From assembly GCF_003610995.1 (NCBI RefSeq), contig NZ_CP032543.1, positions 2,294,001 through 2,358,000 of the forward strand: a stretch of 64,000 nucleotides of DNA. Reading direction: 5' to 3'. The stretch's first letter is position 1; the number at the start of each line of letters is the position of its first letter. The translations under genes were made by a program, and so were the position numbers. Of the stretch, positions 9,827 to 20,448 are shown in pieces. The notes beneath the pieces were generated by a model. The model was not told where the DNA came from. It made no database searches and was given only the letters and a program-made list of their open reading frames with translations. This stretch comes from Streptomyces griseus subsp. griseus (GTDB lineage Bacteria; Actinomycetota; Actinomycetes; Streptomycetales; Streptomycetaceae).

Positions 9827-10231
9827 GTGACAGAGATTCCGCGCGACACGCTTCAGGAGCAGACCTTTTACGAGCAGGTCGGCGGCGAGGAGACCTTCCG
9901 GCGCCTGGTCCACCGGTTCTACGAGGGGGTCGCGGACGACGAGCTGCTGCGGCCGATGTACCCGGAGGAGGACCTGGGACCGGCCGAGGAGCGCTTCGCC
10001 CTGTTCCTGATGCAGTACTGGGGCGGCCCGCGCACCTACAGCGACCACCGAGGCCACCCGAGGCTGCGGATGCGGCACGCCCCCTTCCGGGTGGACCGGG
10101 CGGCCCATGACGCGTGGCTGTCCCATATGCGGGTGGCGCTGGACGAGCTGGGGCTCGCGCCCGAGCACGAGAAGCAGCTGTGGGACTACCTGACGTACGC
10201 GGCGGCCTCAATGGTCAACACGGCCGGCTGA
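9827..10231 (+). CDS. glbO: Group II truncated haemoglobin (trHbO type)
   Basis: 134 residues from a GTG start; the frame is open further upstream but homology begins here. It has the 2-over-2 globin signatures: YEQVGGEETF at the N-terminus, a B-helix Tyr in RFYEGV, YWGGP in the CD region, the proximal His in RMRHAPF and the G8 Trp in HDAWL. Such proteins bind O2 and NO and are membrane-associated or cytosolic. It faces the unknown gene at 10277 convergently and is probably a single-gene transcript. Confidence 0.9.
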   Translation: MTEIPRDTLQEQTFYEQVGGEETFRRLVHRFYEGVADDELLRPMYPEEDLGPAEERFALFLMQYWGGPRTYSDHRGHPRLRMRHAPFRVDRAAHDAWLSHMRVALDELGLAPEHEKQLWDYLTYAAASMVNTAG

Positions 10232-10276
10232 CGGCGCCGGCCGGCGGCTCAGCGCAAGGCGAGCGGCCCCGCGGGC

Positions 10277-11032
10277 TCAGCGGTGGTCGACGGAGAGGGC
10301 CAGCGCGCCCAGCCCGCCGACGGGGTCGCGGCGGAGGGCGACCGAGCCGAACGGGGTCCGCAGCCGCAGCCAGCCGCCCGCGGCGAGGAGCGAGACGGGG
10401 AAGCCGGGGTCGGCGCGGAGGAAGCCGAGGGACTGGGCGGCGTGGACCGCGCGCAGCGGGAGTTCGGTGGCGCCGACGGGCCGGGACCAGATCTCCCGGC
10501 CGATCCGGTCGCGTTCGGCGCGGGTACGCAGCTCCTCGGGCAGCGCCTCGTCCCGCGTACGGAATTCGGCGACGGCCGCGTGGAGGCCGGTGCGCAGGGC
10601 GTCGGGCCGGGGCAGCCCGGCCTGTTCCCGCCAGGGCCCCCGGGGCGGCAGGACACCGGTCCAGGGCGGCCCGGTGACGGGAGCGGGCAAGGCGCCGCCC
10701 CGCTGACCGGCACCCTCCCCGGAGAGATCCCCCGGCCCCTTGCCCGAGGCATCTTCCGGACCCTGGCCCTCCCCGGAGACGTCGAGGGACTCCAGCAGCT
10801 CGCCGGCCGACACCGTGACGTCCAGCGTCTCGGGGCGGGCCAGGCGGGCCGCACGGATGGCGAGGACCTCGAAGGAGGGCGGGCGGCCGAACACGGCCAG
10901 TGCGTCGCCGCCGCCCGCCTGCAACCGGACCGCGGCGGCCCGGTCGTAGTGGAGCAGCCGGCCGAGGAAGGCGGCGAGATCCGCCGCCTCCCTCGCGTCG
11001 GCGAACAGCAGCGACTGCACAGGCACCGTCAT
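10277..11032 (-). CDS. Uncharacterised protein, third gene of the ettA operon
   Basis: 251 residues. The ATG overlaps the stop of the thioesterase gene (ATGA), so translation is coupled. The frame is open further upstream inside the thioesterase gene, but conservation-like composition begins at MTVPVQSLLF. It is an Ala/Leu/Arg-rich soluble protein without transmembrane segments. A Gly/Glu/Ser insert at about 95-125 is encoded by repetitive DNA. I do not recognise a domain. Its association with ettA and a hotdog thioesterase is the only functional hint. Confidence 0.6.
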   Translation of the reverse strand: MTVPVQSLLFADAREAADLAAFLGRLLHYDRAAAVRLQAGGGDALAVFGRPPSFEVLAIRAARLARPETLDVTVSAGELLESLDVSGEGQGPEDASGKGPGDLSGEGAGQRGGALPAPVTGPPWTGVLPPRGPWREQAGLPRPDALRTGLHAAVAEFRTRDEALPEELRTRAERDRIGREIWSRPVGATELPLRAVHAAQSLGFLRADPGFPVSLLAAGGWLRLRTPFGSVALRRDPVGGLGALALSVDHR

Positions 11033-11451
11033 GCCGCGGCGGGCTCCTCTGCCAGGTACTTCTGGAGGAAGAGCTTCTCCTCGGCGGAGATCCGCCGGGG
11101 CCGCTCCTCGGCCAGGTTGTACGGGACGACGACGGTCGAGGCCCGTACGTACACCTGATCGGGGTCCTTGATCTCGTAGGCGATCGTCAGCGACGCGGCG
11201 CCTATCTTCGTGACCCACGACTCGACGGTGACCGGCTCGTGCCGGTGCACCAGCGGTCGTACGTAGTCGATCTCGTGCCGGGCCACGACGGACCCGCCCG
11301 AGAACGACGGCGAGCCGTCCCCCGGCGCCAGCCGGAACATGAAGTCGATGCGCGCCTCCTCCAGGTAGCGGAGGAAGACCACGTTGTTCACGTGGCCGAA
11401 GGCATCCATGTCCGACCAGCGCAGGGGGCAGCTGTAGAGGTGACGGGCCAA
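11029..11451 (-). CDS. Hotdog-fold acyl-CoA thioesterase (4HBT type), TTG start
   Basis: 140 residues. It has the 4-hydroxybenzoyl-CoA thioesterase signature RWSDMDAFGHVNNVVFLRYLEEAR near the N-terminus; the Asp in WSDMD is the usual catalytic residue. The frame extends upstream into ettA, but the alignment-like start is the TTG at 11451, 5 bases after the ettA stop. A GAGG motif about 12 bases upstream lies inside the last ettA codons. It likely hydrolyses acyl-CoA thioesters. It overlaps the next gene by 4 bases. Confidence 0.8.
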   Translation of the reverse strand: MARHLYSCPLRWSDMDAFGHVNNVVFLRYLEEARIDFMFRLAPGDGSPSFSGGSVVARHEIDYVRPLVHRHEPVTVESWVTKIGAASLTIAYEIKDPDQVYVRASTVVVPYNLAEERPRRISAEEKLFLQKYLAEEPAAA

Positions 11452-11456
11452 GACGA

Positions 11457-13121
<1,665 letters not shown>

Positions 13122-13181
13122 GAGAAACCGTCCGGCAGCAATAGAGGTGTGGGCAGATACACCCCATCTTGCCTGACGTCC

Positions 13182-13209
13182 ATCCCCGGACGGAAACCCG
13201 TCCGGGGAT
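13182..13209 (-). terminator. Terminator of the thioester surface protein gene
   Basis: A perfect 12-bp stem (ATCCCCGGACGG with CCGTCCGGGGAT) around a 4-base AAAC loop lies downstream of the surface protein stop and upstream of ettA. Confidence 0.7.
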
Positions 13210-13257
13210 CGGCCGCCCCCCGCTGCTCACGGCCGCAGCCCGTAACCGCTCGGCCAA

Positions 13258-14826
13258 CTACTCAGCGTGCTGCTGTGCTTCCTTGCGGCGCATGACGAGC
13301 AGGGCGGCGCCGCCGATGACGAGGAAGCCGACGGCGAGGGCGGCGATCATCGAGGTGGTGCTGGAGCCGCCGGTCTCGGCGAGGTCGCCCTCCAGGCCGG
13401 AGGTGGTGGTGCCGGTCGAGGCGGGGACCGACTGGCGGGCGCTCTGGGTGTCCACTCCGGTGTCGGCGTCGCCCTGCTGGTCCCTCTCGGCGGCGATGGC
13501 GCTGCCGCTGGTGGCGCAGTCCAGTACGCCGGTGAAGCTCTTCCGGAGGCCGCCGGGGCCGGTGATGGTGAAGTCGTACGGCTGGTCCTCGGCGACCGGG
13601 ATCGTCACCGTCTCGGTGGCTCCGGCGGCCACCGTGTGCTCGTAGCCCCCGAGCTCGAAGGTGAAGGGCTCGTCCCCCTGGTTGGCCGCGGTGATGTCCA
13701 CGCCGCCGGCCGCGCAGTTCTTACGGGCGGTCAGCGCGGGGGCGGCGCCCGTCTCGGCCCAGGTGGCGGTGGCCCGGGCGGAGACCGTGGACCCGCTGGA
13801 GCCGGCCAGGATCTGGGTCTGGGTGCGGGTGGTCCCGGCGAAGGCGCGGCCGACCGGTACGGAGGTGGTGGTCTGGACGCTCAGCGAGGCGGAGCCGTCG
13901 GTGGAGCCCTTGGGCACGTCGAAGTAGAGGCGGGCGCCGTCGGTGGCGGAGGTGACGGGCTCGCCCTTCTCGTCGGTCACCGTGATCCCGCTCGCCGCCG
14001 CGTCCACCGGGGGTGACACGGAGACCAGGTCCGCGTCCGTACGGACGGTCACCGGGCCCAGCCGGTCCCCCGCCCGGCCGGAGACCGCGGCGGGCTCCAG
14101 CGTCAGGGATGCCCGGGGCTCGGCGACGTTGCGTGCGCTCCTGTGCAGCCAGTCGGCGAGCTTCTCGGCCTGCTTGTCCGACGCGGTGACATCGGCGTCG
14201 TCCGAGTAGCGCCAGATGGCGACCTGGGTGCCCGCGGCGGCGGTCCGCTCGCTGAGGGGCCCCGTGCCCGCCGCCTCGGCCAGTGCGGCGAGGTCGTCGA
14301 CCTGGGGGTAGGAGTGCTGGAGGATCCACCGGATCTTCCCGGCGTTCCTGTTGGCGCCGAGGGAGGTCTCGGCCCACGGGGTCTCCAGGTACTTCGCCTG
14401 GTCCTGGGTGGGGTTGTGGAGGTCGATGCAGTACGTCTTGAGCTTGCCGCCGCCGTCCACGGTCATCTCGAAGAGCCCGGCGGGCAGCTCCTGCGTCCGG
14501 TCGGGGGCGCCGTTCTCGCCCGGCAGGCGGAGCACGGCACTGTCGAAGGTCTTCAGCCCGTCCAGCACCGCCGACGCGCCGCCCTGGTGCCGGCCCGGGT
14601 CGTCGGCGGCCGCCGTGCCCGTACCGGCGAGGGTGGCCGCCGCGACGAGACCGGAGAGCAGCAGCGCGGTCACCGGCCGGAGGAAGACGCGCCCGCGCCC
14701 TCTCCGCCCGGTCTCCCCGGTGCGCGCCCCCCTGCCGGTCTCCCCGGTGCGCGCCGCTCCGCCGTGAAGGGCGTGCACCGCCTTCGCGTCGGACGGCGAA
14801 GCGGACACTGAAGACGCAGAAAACAC
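13258..14826 (-). CDS. Cys-Gln thioester (TQXA) surface protein with LAXTG sortase signal
   Basis: 522 residues from a GTG with GGAGGGG 6 bases upstream. A long Arg-rich N-region precedes a hydrophobic signal segment (about 50-72, ending near GTAAADD). The thioester domain has the reactive Cys in YCIDLHNP (about residue 132) and its partner Gln in GTQVAIW (about 199). Ig-like beta domains follow. The C-terminus has LAETG, a hydrophobic span and RRK, the signal for a class E sortase. The family forms an internal thioester that can attach covalently to surfaces or hosts. In Streptomyces such proteins decorate aerial or substrate-attached cell walls. The N-region contains a duplicated ARTGETGR segment. 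Confidence 0.88.
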   Translation of the reverse strand: MFSASSVSASPSDAKAVHALHGGAARTGETGRGARTGETGRRGRGRVFLRPVTALLLSGLVAAATLAGTGTAAADDPGRHQGGASAVLDGLKTFDSAVLRLPGENGAPDRTQELPAGLFEMTVDGGGKLKTYCIDLHNPTQDQAKYLETPWAETSLGANRNAGKIRWILQHSYPQVDDLAALAEAAGTGPLSERTAAAGTQVAIWRYSDDADVTASDKQAEKLADWLHRSARNVAEPRASLTLEPAAVSGRAGDRLGPVTVRTDADLVSVSPPVDAAASGITVTDEKGEPVTSATDGARLYFDVPKGSTDGSASLSVQTTTSVPVGRAFAGTTRTQTQILAGSSGSTVSARATATWAETGAAPALTARKNCAAGGVDITAANQGDEPFTFELGGYEHTVAAGATETVTIPVAEDQPYDFTITGPGGLRKSFTGVLDCATSGSAIAAERDQQGDADTGVDTQSARQSVPASTGTTTSGLEGDLAETGGSSTTSMIAALAVGFLVIGGAALLVMRRKEAQQHAE

Positions 14827-15015
14827 AGAATTCCCCTCCGGGCGAGACCCTCGCGCATGGTGCGCGTGTGGGGAATGCCCCGCCAGCAGACTCAAGTGAC
14901 CCATGAGCTCTGGGAATCCTAAGGACCGGGCGAACGGCAATCCCCCGTACCGCCCCCGGCCAACCATTCCGAATCGGAATCGTTATCGCCGGGACCACCC
15001 CTCCGACCAGCACTT

Positions 15016-15489
15016 TCAGGACACAGCGACCCTTTCGGGAGTTCGCTCGGCCAGAGCCTGTGACGCGGCGGAACCGTCTTCCGACTCTCCGTCAGCTCCG
15101 TTCCGTACGGATGCCGTCAGCGCCGGTTCGGTCCGGACGACGCGGCGGAAGGCGGCGGTACCCCGGCTCAGATCGTGTCCGACCGCGACCGCCTCGACGT
15201 CGACGAACGTCCTTCGCCCGCCTTCCCTTTCCTCTTCCCGCACCTTCAACCGGCCGTGCACCACCAGGGGTTCACCGATCCCGACCGAACCGGCCAGGTT
15301 CGAGGCCAGCGTCCGCCAGGCCCACACCGTGTAGAAGCTGGTGGGGCCGTCCGTCCACAGCTGGGTCTCGCGGTCCCGGCGCCTCGGGGTCACGGCGAAG
15401 CGGAATCGCGCCATTCCCCCGGTGGCCGTCTCGCGGAAGTCCACCGCCGTGGCGGCGTTTCCCACCAGCGTCACCATCGTCTCGTTCAT
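15016..15489 (-). CDS. ssbB: Single-stranded DNA-binding protein, SsbB type
   Basis: 157 residues starting at MNETMVTLVGN; the upstream in-frame Met has no better ribosome site than the GGCGGGAA just before this ATG. It has an OB fold with TLVGNAATAVDFRET, FRFAVTPRRRD and VHGRLKVRE. It lacks the acidic DDDIPF-like C-terminal tip of SsbA, ending instead ERTPERVAVS. Length and missing tail match the second Streptomyces SSB (SsbB), which has been linked to chromosome segregation in sporulation. It lies next to the dynamin genes. Confidence 0.82.
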   Translation of the reverse strand: MNETMVTLVGNAATAVDFRETATGGMARFRFAVTPRRRDRETQLWTDGPTSFYTVWAWRTLASNLAGSVGIGEPLVVHGRLKVREEEREGGRRTFVDVEAVAVGHDLSRGTAAFRRVVRTEPALTASVRNGADGESEDGSAASQALAERTPERVAVS

Positions 15490-15598
15490 TTCCCGCCCCG
15501 TTTCAGTCGTCCTGTTGTTCCGCCCACCCGTGTATGGCTTCACCGGTGGGCCGACTTCATGGTGGACGCCGGAGACGAAACGCGCCGGAGCCTGTGGA

Positions 15599-17638
15599 CT
15601 ACTGGCCGGTTGTGGAAAACTCCGTCACCGCCGCGTACCGCTCGCGCACCTCCCGGTAGCGCACCAGCTCCGCCGAGACCGGGTCCAGGACCCTGGCCCG
15701 GCCGCACCCGGCGGCCGCCTCGCGCAGCCGTCGTTCGGCGTCCTGCCCGTAGCGCCGGGCGGGGCCGCGGATCGCCGCCGCACAGGACCACTCCACCAGC
15801 GGCCCGCCGACGACTCCGGCCAGCATGATCAGGGCGGGGGTGACGAGCCCCGGCTCCAGGATCCCGACGATCTGGCCGAGCAGCCACAGGCCGCCGAAGA
15901 CCTGGAGCAGGGTCATGGAGACCTGGGCCAGCACCGCGGCGGGCCACCACTTCGGCCGGGGCGGCTTGGCCGGCCGCCCGCCGAGCGCCGGACCCGTGGC
16001 CGGGCCCCGGCCGACACCCCCCGACCCACCCGCCCCCCTGCCCGACGCCTTCCCCGCGTCCTTGGAGGAGCCGCCGCCCGCGGCCGCCAGCTCGTCCAGC
16101 GCCTCCGGCAGCCCCTTCGCCCCGTTGAACGCCGCCTCGCGCACCGCCTGGGCCCAGGGGGCGGGCAGCCCACCGGCGGCGTCGTCCGCGACGGTCCGGA
16201 CCGCCTGTTCCACACGCTGCCGGGCCGTCAGCTCCTCCTCCGGCGGGGCGAGCGCCTGGCCCATCCGGTCCAGGCTGCCCGGCAGCCCCCGGGACTCGTA
16301 CCAGCGCCACAGCCGCAGCCACGGCGTCCCGCACGCCCGGCCCGCGTTCCTGCGCCACTCCCGCTCGGCGGCCTGCCCGGCGGCTGCCGCCCCGACCGCC
16401 TCGGCCAACCGGTCGGTGAACTCCTCCCGGGCCCGCTCCCCCAGCCCCGGCCGCCCCTCCGCCACGTACACGGGACGCAGCCTCGTCGCCGCCGCGTCCA
16501 CGTCGGCGGAGAGCCGGCGGGTGGCCGCCGTACGGTCCTGGACGAACCGGCCGACCATCTCCCGCAGTTCGGGCACCCCGTCGCCGGTGAGGGCGGAGAG
16601 GGACATGACGGTGGCGCCGGGTTCGCCGTGCTCGCCGAGCGCCATGCCGTCCTCGTCGAGGAGGCGGCGCAGGTCGTCCAGGACGAGGTCGGCGGCCTCG
16701 CCGGGCAGCCGGTCGATCTGGTTGAGGACGACGAAGGTGACCTCCGCGTGCCCGGCGAGCGGGCGCAGGTAGCGCTCGTGCAGGGCGGCGTCGGCGTACT
16801 TCTCCGGGTCGACGACCCAGATCACCGCGTCGACCAGCGCAAGCACCCGGTCCACCTGGTCCCGGTGGGCCGTCGCGGCGGAGTCGTGGTCGGGCAGGTC
16901 GACCAGGACGAGCCCCTGGAGCGCCTCGTCGAAGGCGGCGGGCCCGGGGTGCGGCCTGCGGCGGAGCCGGCCGGGGATGGCGAGGCGGTCGAGGAGTCCG
17001 GCGGCCCCGTCGGTCCAGCTGCACGCGATGGGCTGGGAGGTGGTGGGGCGGCGCAGCCCGGTGTCGGAGATCTGGGCCCCGGCGAGGGCGTTGAACAGGG
17101 TCGATTTGCCGCTCCCGGTGGCCCCCGCGATGGCGACGACCGTGTGCCGGGAGGAGAGCCGCTGCCGGGCCGCCGCCTCGTCCAGCACGCGCCCCGCCTC
17201 GGCGAGGGTGTCCCGGTCGAGGCGGGCGCGGGAGAGTCCGACGAGCTCGCGCAGGGCGTCGAGGCGGGTGGGGAGGGGGCCGCCGGAGGGCCCGTACGCC
17301 TCGACCTGCGGCCGTACGTCGTCGCCCTCGGGAGCGGAGTCGGTGGATCCCGCGGGATCGGCGGAGCCGTCAGCCGTACGGGAATCACCGGTTCCGGAAC
17401 CGCCGAAGCCGCCGGGGCCTGATCCGAAACCGGAACTGCCGGTTCCCGAGCCGCCAAGGCCGCCGGAGCCGGAACCGGCATCACCATCCCGGGCGCCGGC
17501 CGCCGCGGCGCGCCGCGCGATGAGCCCGTCGTCCCAGCGCCCGGCGCCCTCCTTCACCGGAGCTTCTGAAGCCTCCTCCTTCCGCTCGCCGGGGGCCGTC
17601 GTGCCGTTGCCCTGGTCCTCGTCCGTGACGGCAGTCAT
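15599..17638 (-). CDS. dynB: Dynamin-like GTPase with C-terminal membrane segments (DynB type)
   Basis: 679 residues. The ATG overlaps the stop of the upstream GTPase gene (ATGA). An acidic and Gly-rich N-terminal region (about 1-110) precedes the GTPase domain: G1 GATGSGKST (about 170), G3 DLPDHDS (about 246), G4 NQID (about 303). Two hydrophobic segments occur near residues 566-610 ([20 protein letters not shown] and [14 protein letters not shown]). This order and architecture fit DynB of the Streptomyces DynA/DynB pair that stabilises FtsZ rings at sporulation septa. The symbol rests on architecture and gene order, not on an alignment. Confidence 0.75.
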   Translation of the reverse strand: MTAVTDEDQGNGTTAPGERKEEASEAPVKEGAGRWDDGLIARRAAAAGARDGDAGSGSGGLGGSGTGSSGFGSGPGGFGGSGTGDSRTADGSADPAGSTDSAPEGDDVRPQVEAYGPSGGPLPTRLDALRELVGLSRARLDRDTLAEAGRVLDEAAARQRLSSRHTVVAIAGATGSGKSTLFNALAGAQISDTGLRRPTTSQPIACSWTDGAAGLLDRLAIPGRLRRRPHPGPAAFDEALQGLVLVDLPDHDSAATAHRDQVDRVLALVDAVIWVVDPEKYADAALHERYLRPLAGHAEVTFVVLNQIDRLPGEAADLVLDDLRRLLDEDGMALGEHGEPGATVMSLSALTGDGVPELREMVGRFVQDRTAATRRLSADVDAAATRLRPVYVAEGRPGLGERAREEFTDRLAEAVGAAAAGQAAEREWRRNAGRACGTPWLRLWRWYESRGLPGSLDRMGQALAPPEEELTARQRVEQAVRTVADDAAGGLPAPWAQAVREAAFNGAKGLPEALDELAAAGGGSSKDAGKASGRGAGGSGGVGRGPATGPALGGRPAKPPRPKWWPAAVLAQVSMTLLQVFGGLWLLGQIVGILEPGLVTPALIMLAGVVGGPLVEWSCAAAIRGPARRYGQDAERRLREAAAGCGRARVLDPVSAELVRYREVRERYAAVTEFSTTGQ

Positions 17639-19278
17639 CGCTGCCACCTCTCCTTCTGCATGACGGAAAGCGCGGCGATCAGTTCGGCCTGCGGTTCGGG
17701 GGCGATGTCGAGGGCGTCCAGCGGGGCGAGCCTGCGGTCGCGTTCACCGCCGAGCACCTGGTCCAGATAGGTCGTCAGGAGTTGGCCGCCCTTGTCACGC
17801 AGGCGCAGCGCGCCCTGGGCGCCGATGCGTTCGGCGAGCTGCTCCCCCGCCGCACGGGCCCGCCGCCCGCCGAGCAGGGCCGCCGCGAGGAGGGCGGCGA
17901 CGGTCTCCGGGTCGGGTGCCACGCTGCGTTCGAGCTGGCGCACCTCTTCCTCGGCGAGCTCCTCCACGACCCGCCGCCACCGCCGTACGGCCACGGCGAT
18001 CCGGCCTTCGATGTCCTCGGCGGGCCCCCACCCCCCGGACTCCCGCCCGGCGCCCTCGAACCGGAAGACCCCGGCGGCGGGCTCACGGCTCCACCGCGTA
18101 CGGATCTGGTCGTCGGCGGCGGAGACGGCGCACTGGAGGAGGGCGATCAGGCTGTCCACCAGGGCTTCGAGGAGTTCGCCGGGTGCGCTGTAGAGGGGGT
18201 AGCCCCGCCACCGGGTCCGCGCGTCCCCGGAGAGGACCGCCCCGCTCTGGAGCCTGCGCCGGATCCGGTCGGCCTCCTTGGCGTACGCCTCCTCGACGAC
18301 ACCGGTGAGCCGTACGGACGCCGCGTACTGCCCTGCCACGGCCGACGCCAGCCCGGGCATCCGCACGTTGAGCGATTCGATGAGCCCGGAGGCCGTACGC
18401 CCCACCGCCTGCTGCCGGGCGGCGGGGTCCTGGGCCCGGTGGGTGAGCCAGGCGCGCAGCGGGGCGACGGCGGTGGTGGGGAGCAGCCCGCTGCCGCCGC
18501 CCGCGGACTCGGGGAGTTCGGGGATGGTGAAGCGGGGTACGTCCCCGAGCCCGGCGCGGGTCAGGAGCGCCGCGTACTGCCGGGAGACCTCGGCGATCAC
18601 CTGGTGGGGCACCCGGTCGAGGACGGTGACGAGGGCGGCGTCGTACTCCTTCGCGGTACGCAGCAGATGCCACGGGACCGCGTCGGCGTAGCGGGACGCC
18701 GTGGTGACCATCACCCAGACGTCGGCGGCGCAGATGAGTTCGGCGGCCAGGACCCGGTTGCGTACGACGAGGGAGTCGATGTCGGGGGCGTCGAGGATCG
18801 CGAGCCCGCGGGGCAGGCTGACGGCGGTCTCCACCCGCAGCACGTTCGCGTCGTCGTCCGCGCCCGGCGCCAGGTCGTCGAGGCCGTCGGGGTCCCGGGC
18901 CTGACCCGGTGGCAGCCAGACACGGGTGAGCTGCGGCAGCACCCGTACGCCGGCGAACCAGTGGTGGTCATCGGGGTGACAGACCAGCACCGGGGTACGG
19001 GTGGTGGGCCGCAGCACCCCTGCCTCGCTGACCCGGCACCCCACGAGCGAGTTGACCAGGGTGGACTTCCCGGCCCCGGTGGAACCGCCGATCACGGCGA
19101 GCAGCGGGGCCTCGGGATCCTTCAGGCGCGGCAGGAGGTAGTCGTCGAGTTGCGCGAGGAGTTCGACCCTCGTCTGCCGGGCGCGTTCGGCCCCCGGCAG
19201 CGGGAGTGGAAGACGCACGGCGGCGACACGGTCGCGCAGGGCGGAAAGTGCGTCGATGAGCTGAGGCCGTACGTCCAT
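17635..19278 (-). CDS. dynA: Dynamin-like GTPase without membrane segment (DynA type)
   Basis: 547 residues from the ATG at 19278. A GTG six bases upstream is an alternative, and the longer open frame upstream has unrelated composition. The GTPase motifs are G1 [10 protein letters not shown] (about 62-72), G2 region RPTTRTP and G3 LDAPDID; the G4 element is degenerate (TVLDR). The rest is helical with no membrane segment. It is first in the operon and overlaps dynB by four bases. The pair should act together at sporulation septa, with ssbB as the next gene downstream. Confidence 0.75.
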   Translation of the reverse strand: MDVRPQLIDALSALRDRVAAVRLPLPLPGAERARQTRVELLAQLDDYLLPRLKDPEAPLLAVIGGSTGAGKSTLVNSLVGCRVSEAGVLRPTTRTPVLVCHPDDHHWFAGVRVLPQLTRVWLPPGQARDPDGLDDLAPGADDDANVLRVETAVSLPRGLAILDAPDIDSLVVRNRVLAAELICAADVWVMVTTASRYADAVPWHLLRTAKEYDAALVTVLDRVPHQVIAEVSRQYAALLTRAGLGDVPRFTIPELPESAGGGSGLLPTTAVAPLRAWLTHRAQDPAARQQAVGRTASGLIESLNVRMPGLASAVAGQYAASVRLTGVVEEAYAKEADRIRRRLQSGAVLSGDARTRWRGYPLYSAPGELLEALVDSLIALLQCAVSAADDQIRTRWSREPAAGVFRFEGAGRESGGWGPAEDIEGRIAVAVRRWRRVVEELAEEEVRQLERSVAPDPETVAALLAAALLGGRRARAAGEQLAERIGAQGALRLRDKGGQLLTTYLDQVLGGERDRRLAPLDALDIAPEPQAELIAALSVMQKERWQR

Positions 19279-19608
19279 GGTCACCACATGCGAAGAATGC
19301 CCAATTTTGGCGCCTTTTTGAAGCGTATAGGCCCCTCTGCGCGGCGGTTCCACCCTCTGGACAGCACCAGGACGCGGACTCCGGACAAACTCTGAACAAG
19401 AGGGATGAGTGGGGCGCAGGCATAACGAGTGCACAACACCCGGGCCGCATGGCGCGAAAAGCGATGCAGGATCCGCACCTACCTGCGATTATCGGTTCGC
19501 TTCACCGAACCTCCACATCGTGCCACGCAGGTGAAGCAACCGGGTCCAGGCGATCGGAGCCCTATCCTTGTCCCGGCACGGCCACGGAACCACCGATCAG
19601 GACTCCCG
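19279..19608. other. Intergenic region with divergent promoters of dynA and tRNA-Arg
   Basis: No gene seen in these 330 bases. The dynA side contains an AT-richer block (around 19290-19325) just before the start codon. The tRNA side carries TATCCT at 19563-19568, a plausible -10 about 40 bases before the tRNA. I found no convincing matching -35 and no sporulation sigma signature. Confidence 0.4.
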
Positions 19609-19681
19609 GCCCCCGTAGCTCAGTGGATAGAGCAGGCGCCTTCTAAGCGCTTGGCCGCAGGTTCGAGTCCTGCCGGGGGCA
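19609..19681 (+). tRNA. tRNA-Arg (anticodon UCU)
   Basis: A full cloverleaf can be drawn: acceptor GCCCCCG with CGGGGGC, D arm GCTC..GAGC, anticodon stem GGCGC/GCGCT around loop CTTCTAA (anticodon TCT), T arm GCAGG-TTCGAGT-CCTGC, discriminator A. CCA is not encoded. It reads the rare codons AGA and AGG. Confidence 0.95.
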
Positions 19682-19701
19682 CACCGACCGCACGACCGTG
19701 A

Positions 19702-19727
19702 GGCCCTCCGCATCCGGGGGGCCTTTT
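19702..19727 (+). terminator. Intrinsic terminator after tRNA-Arg
   Basis: A nine-pair stem (GGCCCTCCG with CGGGGGGCC, one G-T pair) around loop CATC is followed by TTTT, 20 bases after the tRNA end. Confidence 0.8.
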
Positions 19728-19876
19728 GGCTGGTCGGGGCAGGTTAGCGGGGAGCGGCGTAGTGGCGGCGTAAGAGAAGATGCGGCACGGGGCCCGACTC
19801 CTCGGCACCGTCGCATATCCAGGAAAAAGGCCATTCCGGTTGAGGAGTGGGCACATGTCGGATCATCCTTGCGGGC

Positions 19877-20418
19877 ATGACCCTGCGCTCCTCCTCCCGT
19901 GATGTTTCCGGCCCGCGTGAGTACGCCTTCGACTGGGCGCTGGTGGATGTGGAGACGTCCGGGGTCATCGCGCGGCGGGACCGGGTGCTGTCGGTCGCGG
20001 TGGTGACCATCGGTCCGGACGGGGAGCAGACCGGGGAGTTCTCGACCCTGCTGAATCCGGGCTGCGACCCGGGGCCGGTCCATGTGCACGGGCTGACCCC
20101 CGAGCGGCTGCTGGGGCGCCGGCCTTCGAGCAGGTGGCGCAGCAGATAGGTGCGCTGTTGCGGGACCGGGTCCTGGTGGCCCACAACGCCCAGTTCGACT
20201 ACGACTTCCTGGCGCACGAGTTCGCGCGGGCCGGTCTCTATCTGCCGGTCTCCCAGCGGCTGTGCACCCTCGCCCTCAACCGGCAGGTGGACCCGCCCGC
20301 CGCCGACATGAAGCTGGGCACGCTCGCGGCGCACTACGGCGTGGAGCAGAGGCGGGCGCACGACGCGCTGGACGACACCCGTGTGCTGGCCGGCATCCTG
20401 CGCGCCACGCTCCGGTAG
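19877..20418 (+). pseudogene. DEDDh (DnaQ/RNase T-like) exonuclease module, frameshifted and ended by an amber codon
   Basis: From the ATG at 19877 the first frame encodes a DnaQ-like exonuclease start (ALVDVETSG, VVTIGPDG, VHVHGLTPERL). Near 20108-20116 it must drop back one base to continue in the next frame with AFEQVAQQIG, VAHNAQFDYDFL and the final catalytic RAHDALDDTRVL, giving all DEDDh residues. That frame meets TAG at 20416. Reading through it continues without a break into the BRCT/TerD frame (AARLDLPLPLVACPPR), so this was probably the N-terminal third of one long protein. One missing base and one GAG- or CAG-to-TAG change would explain the damage. If both are real, the nuclease is inactive. 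Confidence 0.75.
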
Positions 20419-20448
20419 GCCGCACGGCTCGATCTGCCCCTTCCCCTG

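Noticed and set aside
19609..19681. tRNA-Arg as an integration site for a mobile element
   Set aside because: No integrase, no second copy of the tRNA 3' end and no mobile genes were seen nearby.
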